Shown: positions 1-5,002 of the stretch, piece by piece
Position numbering within the stretch: position 1 is the first letter of the stretch
Layout of the letters: each line of letters opens with the position of its first letter
Assembly: GCA_035293245.1 (NCBI GenBank)
Contig: DATDOO010000239.1
Location: 1-8,228 of the forward strand
From: DATDOO01 sp035293245
GTDB lineage: Bacteria > Pseudomonadota > Gammaproteobacteria > Methylococcales > Methylococcaceae
Length of the DNA stretch: 8,228 nucleotides
Direction of reading: 5' to 3'
Translations under genes and position numbers: made by a program
The notes under the pieces: generated by a model
What the model saw: only the letters and a program-made list of their open reading frames with translations
Database searches by the model: none
Told to the model about the DNA's origin: nothing

Positions 1-730
1 CAGCGCGGGCGAGGCAAGCCGCGCGGATTTCGGCGCGCAGCTTTTTGACCGGGGTGTCCGCGACCGAAAAGTTCTGTTCCATGTAACGTTCGCAGGCGTC
101 CCGGAGGGTGGCGATGTCCGGGTAGTCACCGCGTAGCTTGGCGCGGCCTTCGTCCATGAAGCGCTCGGTGTCGAGAAAATCGGCATCGACGACGCAAGAA
201 AACAGCATGCGCAGCCACAAATGAATCTCCCCGGCTGCGCCGATCGGCGGCTTGGGAAGCGCAATACCCGAATCCAGAATTTCGGGCGGCGTGCCGCCGG
301 ACTTGGCTTTGGCGAGAGTGGCGGCTTCGTCCTTCAGTTCCTGCGACAAGGGAGCGCCTCTGGCTTCGCCGGGATTCCAGTCGGGGAGGCCGGCGTGGTG
401 GCCGGCGATCAGGTAGGCGAGCAAACGGCCGTATGCGCCCAGCGAGTCCGTAACGTGGATGGCACCGGCGATGGCGTGCTTGACCCTGCCCGGCGTTTCG
501 ATGTGGGCGTCCATGCCGTTGGCCTTGCGGAGATACGCCTGAAAAGCGGGTTGATATTTGCCCAGATCGTGCCACAGCCCCGCCAGCCGTCCCCATTCCG
601 CGGAGGCAAACGGCGCGGCAAATTCGCCGGCCCGTTTCGCCACCTCGCGCAGGTGAGTCGCCAAATCGTGGGAAATCCAGCCATCGCCGTTATTTCCACC
701 GCCCTGCCTGACGTGCGCCCAAGTCTCCAT
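1..730 (-). CDS. cas3: CRISPR-associated Cas3, N-terminal HD nuclease part (partial)
   Basis: The frame runs without a stop from ATG at 728-730 to the left edge, giving 243 codons; the rest of the protein lies outside. It reads as the HD nuclease domain of Cas3, which in type I systems cuts the strand unwound by its helicase after recruitment by Cascade. Visible metal-site candidates are H26, the H54-D55 pair in GLWHDLGKYQPAF, H85, and H111-H112 in AGHHAGLPDW. A typical later segment, LFSCVVDADFLDTERF, follows near residue 205. The start is well supported: AGGAGG (735-740 on this strand) lies 4 nt upstream. A -10-like TAGAAT is at 760-765. The domain style recalls type I-C Cas3, where cas3 usually opens the operon, but I-B or I-G is not excluded because no other cas gene is in view. 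No helicase motifs and no CRISPR repeats fall inside the window. Confidence 0.93.
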   Translation of the reverse strand, partial: METWAHVRQGGGNNGDGWISHDLATHLREVAKRAGEFAAPFASAEWGRLAGLWHDLGKYQPAFQAYLRKANGMDAHIETPGRVKHAIAGAIHVTDSLGAYGRLLAYLIAGHHAGLPDWNPGEARGAPLSQELKDEAATLAKAKSGGTPPEILDSGIALPKPPIGAAGEIHLWLRMLFSCVVDADFLDTERFMDEGRAKLRGDYPDIATLRDACERYMEQNFSVADTPVKKLRAEIRAACLARA

Positions 731-759
731 GCCGCCTCCTTGTCATGCGTGCAGGGGGC

Positions 760-765
760 ATTCTA
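760..765 (-). promoter_or_regulatory. possible -10 element for cas3
   Basis: On the minus strand this reads TAGAAT, five of six matches to the sigma70 -10 consensus. It would start transcription near 753, giving a leader of about 22 nt that contains the AGGAGG site. No good -35 hexamer sits 16-18 bp upstream; instead the perfect inverted repeat at 787-814 begins there, so the promoter may depend on a bound protein. This is inference from matching alone. Confidence 0.3.
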
Positions 766-786
766 ACGCCGGGCGTGCGGCGAAAT

Positions 787-814
787 CCCGTTTGCGCACG
801 CTGGCGCAAACGGG
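787..814. promoter_or_regulatory. perfect 11-bp inverted repeat between cas3 and the YceI gene, possible operator
   Basis: CCCGTTTGCGC and GCGCAAACGGG are exact reverse complements separated by 6 nt (ACGCTG). The element lies in the divergent promoter region, 73 bp from the YceI start codon side of the 5' leader and just upstream of the possible cas3 -10. It also overlaps a weak plus-strand promoter candidate (TTGCGC at 792-797, 17 bp, TAACTT at 815-820). No T-run follows on either strand, so it is unlikely to be an intrinsic terminator. A protein-binding site controlling one or both genes, or a 5' UTR hairpin, fits better. The binding protein is unknown. Confidence 0.45.
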
Positions 815-889
815 TAACTTCCTAAGCTCCGAAAAAGCTTGTTGTTCCGGAATGGGCCGGTCGGGTCGATTCCGGTTTCCCAATCACAC

Positions 890-895
890 AGGAGG
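890..895 (+). promoter_or_regulatory. ribosome binding site fixing the YceI start
   Basis: AGGAGG lies 7 nt before the ATG at 903. The reading frame is open further upstream to an ATG at 729, but that start would overlap the cas3 5' end and would bury the signal peptide inside the protein. This Shine-Dalgarno match and the signal peptide right after 903 settle the choice. Confidence 0.85.
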
Positions 896-902
896 GTTCG
901 AA

Positions 903-1478
903 ATGAACAAATGGTTAGGATTGGCGGCGATGGCCCTGTTTGCACAAACCTGCTCGGCGGGGTGGCTTCTCGATCAGAACGAGTCGCGGGTGAATTTCAT
1001 CACCACCAAGAACGTCAACTTCACTGAACTGAATTACATCCGCAATCTCGCCGGCGATATCGGCGACGATGGGCATGCGACGCTGACCATGGATTTGCGC
1101 AGCGTGGAAACGCACGCGCCGGATCGCAACGAGCGGTTGCAGACCGGTTTCTTCGAGGTGAGCAAATTCCCTGCGTCCAAGGTGACGCTAACTCTGGATG
1201 GCAAGAAGCTCCTGGCTTTGCCGGTGGGCGGGCGCCTGGAAACGGACGCCGCGGCGACGGTGAGCCTGCACGGCGTGGAAAAGAAACTGGAGGCCCGTTT
1301 GGCGGTGACCAAGCTCAAGGACGACGGCTTGCAGGTCGTTTCCCTGCTGCCGGTGATCGTCGCCGTGGAGGATTTCGGTCTGGCGGCCGGCCTGGAGGTC
1401 ATGCGGTCCATGGTGGAACTGAAGAACATCGGCAACAAGGTGCCGGTGACTTTCAATCTGATTTTCACCAAGCACTGA
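903..1478 (+). CDS. YceI family periplasmic protein
   Basis: This encodes 191 residues, about the usual length of the YceI family, whose members form a lipocalin-like beta barrel that binds an isoprenoid or fatty-acid-like ligand in the periplasm. The N-terminus (MNKWLGLAAMALFAQTCSA) has a lysine, a hydrophobic core and a small-residue cleavage site near residue 19, so export is likely. The mature part begins GWLLDQNESRVNF and shows family features: alternating strands, a segment with DLRSVETHAPDRNERL, then FFEVSKFPASKVTL, and a late LHGVEKKLEARL stretch. The gene stands alone on the plus strand, divergent from cas3 and convergent with mpl, and ends in a repeat-rich spacer. The physiological ligand cannot be told from sequence. 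Confidence 0.9.
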   Translation: MNKWLGLAAMALFAQTCSAGWLLDQNESRVNFITTKNVNFTELNYIRNLAGDIGDDGHATLTMDLRSVETHAPDRNERLQTGFFEVSKFPASKVTLTLDGKKLLALPVGGRLETDAAATVSLHGVEKKLEARLAVTKLKDDGLQVVSLLPVIVAVEDFGLAAGLEVMRSMVELKNIGNKVPVTFNLIFTKH

Positions 1479-1495
1479 TCTTGCCGATTGTGTAG

Positions 1496-1606
1496 GGTGG
1501 GTTAGGCGCACATTGCGCGGGCATCGTCGGTTACCAAAGGCTTTGCGTGCGCCGTAACCCACCAAGCAGCCTCCATAGTTCCGGCAAGGCCGTTCGGTGG
1601 GTTACG
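1496..1606. repeat. dispersed hairpin repeat, GGTGGGTTA type
   Basis: GGTGGGTTAGGCGCAC (1496-1511) pairs with GTGCGCCGTAACCCACC (1547-1563) with one bulged base. A further GGTGGGTTACG at 1596-1606 is an exact reverse complement of 1553-1563, so alternative hairpins are possible. The GGTGGGTTA...TAACCCACC style is a widespread intergenic repeat in proteobacteria. Lying between the convergent YceI gene and mpl, it could help end transcription or protect 3' ends, but no T-run is present. Confidence 0.65.
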
Positions 1607-1643
1607 ACTGATTCCGCGCCAATTTGCGTCAATCATTGTGTCG

Positions 1644-1740
1644 GTTGGGTTAGCCCTGAGCTTAGCGAAGCGGAGTCGAAGGGCGTAACCCAACATTCCG
1701 GCGCCGAATGTTGGGTTACGCGGAGGACCGCTAACCCAAC
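1644..1740. repeat. compound hairpin repeat, GTTGGGTTA type
   Basis: Four alternating copies of GTTGGGTTA or its complement occur at about 1644, 1686, 1711 and 1732. They allow nested folds. CGTAACCCAACATTC (1684-1698) and GAATGTTGGGTTACG (1706-1720) form a perfect 15-bp stem around a 7-nt loop. The flanking copies pair as 1644-1652 with 1686-1694, and 1710-1718 with 1732-1740. Between the first two is the element CCCTGAGC...GTCGAAGGG (1654-1683), itself reminiscent of another common dispersed repeat. The block ends one base before the mpl stop codon. Confidence 0.7.
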
Positions 1741-3099
1741 CTACATATTTCTCAGCGCTTCCGCCGCCAGGGCATGGATGCCGCCGAAGCCGCCGTTGCT
1801 CATGAAGACGAGATGATCGCCGGGCCGCGCCACACGGCCTAGTTCGGCGACGATTTCCCCAATGTCTTCCATGACCCGGATGGAAGCCGCATTTCCCAGA
1901 TGGTCGCGCACGTCCCAGCCCAGATTCGGGGGCTGGTAGATCAAACTTTCGTCCGCTGCTTCCAGCGCGCCGGCCAGTTGGTCGGCGTGGACTCCTAAGC
2001 GCATGGTGTTGGAACGGGGCTCCAGCACGGCGACGATGCGCGCCGACCCCACACGGGCGCGCAGGCCGTCCAGGGTGGTGCGGATGGCGGTGGGGTGGTG
2101 GGCGAAGTCGTCGTAGAGGGTGATGCCGTTCACTTCGGCAAACACTTCCATGCGCCGCCGCACGTTGCGGAAAGTCCTCAGGGCGGTTACGGCGCGCACG
2201 GGATCGACGCCGGCATGACGGGCGGCGGCCAGGGCGGAAAGCGCGTTGGCGACGTTGTGCTTGCCGGTAAGCTCCCAGTTCACTTCGCCGATCTCTTCCC
2301 CCCGGTAGCGGACCCGGAAGCGCCCGCCGTCCGCGCGCAGCAAATCGGCGCGCCAGTCGGCTTCCGCGCCGATGGCGGTGGTTTCCTGCGCCGTCCAGCA
2401 GCCTTGCGCCAGGGTTTCCTTCAGGGCGGTGTCATCCGTGGGATGGACGATCAGGCCGTTGCCCGGCACGGTGCGCACCAGATGGTGGAACTGCTTCTGG
2501 ATGGCCGCCAGGTCCGGAAAGATGTCCGCGTGGTCGTATTCCAGGTTGTTGAGGATGGCAGTGCGCGGCCGGTAGTGGACGAACTTGGAGCGCTTGTCGA
2601 AGAACGCCGTGTCGTATTCGTCCGCCTCCACCACGAAATGCCGTCCGCCCCCCAGCCGGGCCGACACGCCGAAATTCAAAGGCACGCCGCCCACCAGAAA
2701 CCCCGGCACCAGTCCGGCCGCTTCCAGCAGCCAGGCGGTCATGCTGGTGGTGGTGGTCTTGCCGTGGGTGCCGGCGATGCCGATGACGTGCCGGTCCTGC
2801 AAGACATACTCGCGCAGCCACTCGGGGCCGGACAGGTAGGGCAAGCCCCGGTTCAGCACTGCCTCCACCTCGGGATTGCCGCGCGACAGGGCGTTGCCGA
2901 TCACCACCAGATCGGGCGCCGGGTCGAGGTTTTCCGGGCGGTAGCCGTGCAGCAGGCGGATGCCTTGCTGTTCCAGTTGCGTGCTCATGGGCGGGTAGAC
3001 GTTCTGGTCGGAACCGCTGACCTGGTGGCCCAGCTGGCGGGCAAGTACGGCCAAGCCGCCCATGAAGGTGCCGCAAACGCCGAGGATGTGAATGTGCAT
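1741..3099 (-). CDS. mpl: UDP-N-acetylmuramate:L-Ala-gamma-D-Glu-meso-DAP ligase
   Basis: Mpl is a cytoplasmic Mur-family ligase that couples the recycled murein tripeptide to UDP-MurNAc using ATP, returning old wall peptide to peptidoglycan synthesis. The 452-residue length is normal. The N-terminal Rossmann segment MHIHILGVCGTFMGGLA is characteristic of Mpl and distinguishes it from MurC. The ATP loop GTHGKTTTT is at 110-118. VEADEYD (157-163), NNLEYDHAD (184-192), GKHNVANA (279-286), YDDFAHHPTAI (329-339) and EPRSNTM (360-366) follow in the expected order, covering central and C-terminal domains. The ATG is preceded by no clear Shine-Dalgarno site, and the upstream ankyrin gene ends 23 nt before it on the same strand, so co-transcription is likely. 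The gene ends against the repeat block at 1644-1740. Confidence 0.96.
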   Translation of the reverse strand: MHIHILGVCGTFMGGLAVLARQLGHQVSGSDQNVYPPMSTQLEQQGIRLLHGYRPENLDPAPDLVVIGNALSRGNPEVEAVLNRGLPYLSGPEWLREYVLQDRHVIGIAGTHGKTTTTSMTAWLLEAAGLVPGFLVGGVPLNFGVSARLGGGRHFVVEADEYDTAFFDKRSKFVHYRPRTAILNNLEYDHADIFPDLAAIQKQFHHLVRTVPGNGLIVHPTDDTALKETLAQGCWTAQETTAIGAEADWRADLLRADGGRFRVRYRGEEIGEVNWELTGKHNVANALSALAAARHAGVDPVRAVTALRTFRNVRRRMEVFAEVNGITLYDDFAHHPTAIRTTLDGLRARVGSARIVAVLEPRSNTMRLGVHADQLAGALEAADESLIYQPPNLGWDVRDHLGNAASIRVMEDIGEIVAELGRVARPGDHLVFMSNGGFGGIHALAAEALRNM

Positions 3100-3122
3100 G
3101 GAAAGTTACGGACGTAGAGGGC

Positions 3123-3716
3123 TTATTTCTTTCCGGACGGGCCGTCGGTTTTGTCTGCCTTGCCGGTCTTCTTGTCCGCCGCGCCGTCCGACTTTTTGCT
3201 TCCGGTCTGGTCTAACAGCGTGATGATGGATTTGTCGCCGATTTGCTTGGCCTTGGCCGCAATCGCTTCGCTGGAGGTGGCGCCGGCGTCCAGCAACAGT
3301 TTGACGACCTCGGCGCGGCCGAACATCACCGCGTCCATGAGCGCCGTGACGCCGCGCGCGTCGGCCAGGTTTGCATCCGCGCCATAGATCAGCAGGGCGC
3401 GCACCACGCCGGCGTTGCCGTTGGCGGCGGCCAGCATCAGGGCGGTGCGGCCGGCCGGCGTCTTGCCGTTGGCGTCCGCGCCTTGCGCCAGCAGGGTTTC
3501 CAGCTTGGCAAGACGCCCTTGCGCGGCGGCGGCGAACAGTTCGGCGGAAGGCGATGTCGCCGGCGGCGGGGCGGAGTCGGTTGCAGGTGCCGGGGCGGGA
3601 TCGGCGCTCCAGGCGTTAAAGGCAATACAGCAACCGGCCAGCAGAGCAGCCGCCAATCTGCCGGTGCCCCGCAATCCGCCGGCGCGGGGGTTTTGTTTAC
3701 AATGTCCAGACTCCAT
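3123..3716 (-). CDS. exported ankyrin-repeat protein
   Basis: This encodes 197 residues. Basic residues to position 20 precede a hydrophobic stretch (21-36). Two export routes are visible: a lipobox LLAGC placing the lipidated cysteine at C29, or ordinary cleavage after AWSA at 38. A Pro/Ala-rich linker (39-57) leads to about three ankyrin repeats at roughly 58-86, 89-118 and 122-151, with hallmark phrases GRTALMLAAANGN, GADANLADARG and VTALMDAVMFGRAEVVKLLL. The last 25 residues are Lys/Asp-rich and probably disordered. Ankyrin repeats bind proteins; the partner is unknown. The gene lies directly upstream of mpl on the same strand, and its ATG is 43 bp from the divergent apaG ATG. No clear Shine-Dalgarno site precedes the ATG at 3716, so a later start is possible but would shorten the signal peptide's basic region. 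Confidence 0.85.
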   Translation of the reverse strand: MESGHCKQNPRAGGLRGTGRLAAALLAGCCIAFNAWSADPAPAPATDSAPPPATSPSAELFAAAAQGRLAKLETLLAQGADANGKTPAGRTALMLAAANGNAGVVRALLIYGADANLADARGVTALMDAVMFGRAEVVKLLLDAGATSSEAIAAKAKQIGDKSIITLLDQTGSKKSDGAADKKTGKADKTDGPSGKK

Positions 3717-3759
3717 AGTATTCGTATCTTGGCTGATTCAAATTCATACGGCAAATCTC
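3717..3759. promoter_or_regulatory. short divergent spacer between the ankyrin gene and apaG
   Basis: Only 43 bp separate the two ATG codons. The spacer is AT-richer than its surroundings. Promoters for both genes must overlap this spacer or reach into the neighbouring coding start. A weak plus-strand candidate is TTGTTT, 17 bp, TAGTAT, the -10-like hexamer lying at about 3715-3720. A minus-strand TACTAT overlaps the ankyrin start codon. Neither is strong. Confidence 0.3.
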
Positions 3760-4140
3760 ATGTCCAGTTCACGCAACCGCATCGAAATCAAGGCCAGCCC
3801 CAGCTATCTGGCCGCGGAATCCTCGCCCGAGGATAACCGCTACGTGTTCGCCTACACCATCACCATCCGCAACGCCGGCGAGGTGCCCGCCCGCTTGCAA
3901 TCCCGCCACTGGGTCATCACCGACTCCAACGGCAAGGTGCTGGAGGTGCGCGGCGATGGCGTGGTGGGCGTGCAGCCGCGTCTGGAGCCGGGCGAGTCGT
4001 TCCGCTACACCAGCGCGGCGGCCATCGAAACGCCGGTGGGGGTGATGCTGGGCGACTACCGCATGCTGACCGACGACGGCGAAGCCTTCGACGCGGACAT
4101 CGCGCCTTTCACCCTGGCCGCCCCGCGCGTACTGCATTAA
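3760..4140 (+). CDS. apaG: ApaG family protein
   Basis: This encodes 126 residues, the normal size for ApaG, a single fibronectin-III-like beta domain found next to apaH in many proteobacteria. Its biochemical role is not settled. Family phrases in order are RYVFAYTITIRNAGEVPARL, SRHWVITDSNGKVLEVRG, GVVGVQPRLEPGESFRYTS and TPVGVMLGDYRM, ending in FTLAAPRVLH. The frame stays open upstream of 3760, but homologous sequence starts at MSSSRNRIEIK and the upstream part overlaps the divergent ankyrin gene, so 3760 is the sensible start despite a poor Shine-Dalgarno site. apaH begins 18 nt after its stop, indicating one operon. In Escherichia coli these two genes follow ksgA; here ksgA is absent upstream. 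Confidence 0.95.
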   Translation: MSSSRNRIEIKASPSYLAAESSPEDNRYVFAYTITIRNAGEVPARLQSRHWVITDSNGKVLEVRGDGVVGVQPRLEPGESFRYTSAAAIETPVGVMLGDYRMLTDDGEAFDADIAPFTLAAPRVLH

Positions 4141-4158
4141 GCCGGGCCTTTCCCGCGC

Positions 4159-4983
4159 GTGGCAATCTGGGCCATCGGCGATATCCAGGGCTGCTTCGAT
4201 TCCTTGCAGCGGCTGCTGGAGCGGCTGCAATTCGACCCGGTGCGCGACAAGCTTTGGTTCACCGGCGACCTGGTCAACCGCGGGCCCCATTCCCTGGAAA
4301 CCCTGCGTTTCGTCAAGGGTCTCGGCGAATCCGCGCTCACCGTGCTCGGAAATCACGACCTGCACCTCCTGGCCATCGCGGCCCGGCAACGCCAGCCGCA
4401 CCGGCACGATACCCTGCACGGCATTCTCGACGCGCCGGACGCGGAGGAGTTGCTGGATTGGCTCAGGTTTTGTCCCCTGCTGCACCACGAGGCGGGCTGG
4501 GTTTTGATCCACGCCGGCCTGCCGCCGCAATGGGACATTCCCACCGCAGAGCGGCTGGCGCGCGAAGTGGAAACCGTGCTGCGCGGACCGGATTGCGACG
4601 TGTTCTTTTCCCGCATGTACGGCAACGGCCCGGATATATGGTCCGAAGACCTGACCGGCTGGGAACGACTGCGTTTCATCGTCAACTGCCTGGCGCGCAT
4701 GCGTTTCTGCGACGCGGACGGACGGCCCGACCTGAAGGAATCGGGCGCGCCGGGAACCCAGCCGGCCCGCCTGCTGCCCTGGTTCGAAGTCCCGGGACGC
4801 AAGAGCCGGGATGCGCGCATCGTCTTCGGCCATTGGTCCACCCTGGGGTTCTACGCCGCGGAAGGCTGCTACGGCCTGGATACCGGCTGTCTGTGGGGGG
4901 GCGAACTGACCGCACTGCGTCTGGAAGACGGCGCGGTGGAACGGCAGAGTGTCCCTTGTCCGGTGATGCGCCGGCCCGGCTGA
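4159..4983 (+). CDS. apaH: symmetrical bis(5'-nucleosyl)-tetraphosphatase ApaH
   Basis: ApaH splits diadenosine tetraphosphate into two ADP and, in enterobacteria, also removes Np4 caps from RNA 5' ends. At 274 residues it has the family length. It belongs to the calcineurin-like metallophosphatases, and their metal-binding motifs are present: GDIQG (7-11), GDLVNRGP (36-43), GNHD (64-67), HAG (118-120) and GHW (224-226), followed by LDTGCLWGGELTAL (240-253), which is typical of ApaH. The start is GTG at 4159; MAIWAIGDIQG matches the usual ApaH beginning and leaves an 18-nt gap to apaG, with no strong Shine-Dalgarno site. The gene converges on the redox enzyme gene with 19 bp between stops, and I see no terminator there. 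Confidence 0.96.
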   Translation: MAIWAIGDIQGCFDSLQRLLERLQFDPVRDKLWFTGDLVNRGPHSLETLRFVKGLGESALTVLGNHDLHLLAIAARQRQPHRHDTLHGILDAPDAEELLDWLRFCPLLHHEAGWVLIHAGLPPQWDIPTAERLAREVETVLRGPDCDVFFSRMYGNGPDIWSEDLTGWERLRFIVNCLARMRFCDADGRPDLKESGAPGTQPARLLPWFEVPGRKSRDARIVFGHWSTLGFYAAEGCYGLDTGCLWGGELTALRLEDGAVERQSVPCPVMRRPG

Positions 4984-5002
4984 TTGCGTAGCGGTGCGCT
5001 TG

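Noticed and set aside
126..699. Open frames of 156 and 96 codons on the minus strand.
   Set aside because: They are out-of-frame shadows of the Cas3 frame, which carries the recognisable HD motifs and runs off the edge.
729..902. Upstream extension of the YceI gene in the same open frame, beginning at ATG 729.
   Set aside because: It would overlap the cas3 start, has no ribosome site, and would bury the signal peptide; AGGAGG before 903 is decisive.
1496..1740. A CRISPR array, given the nearby cas3 gene.
   Set aside because: The copies alternate in orientation and spacing is irregular; they are inverted hairpin repeats, not direct repeats with spacers of constant size.
2095..3117. A 340-codon plus-strand open frame.
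   Set aside because: It lies antisense to mpl in GC-rich DNA, has no recognisable motifs, and mpl is unambiguous.
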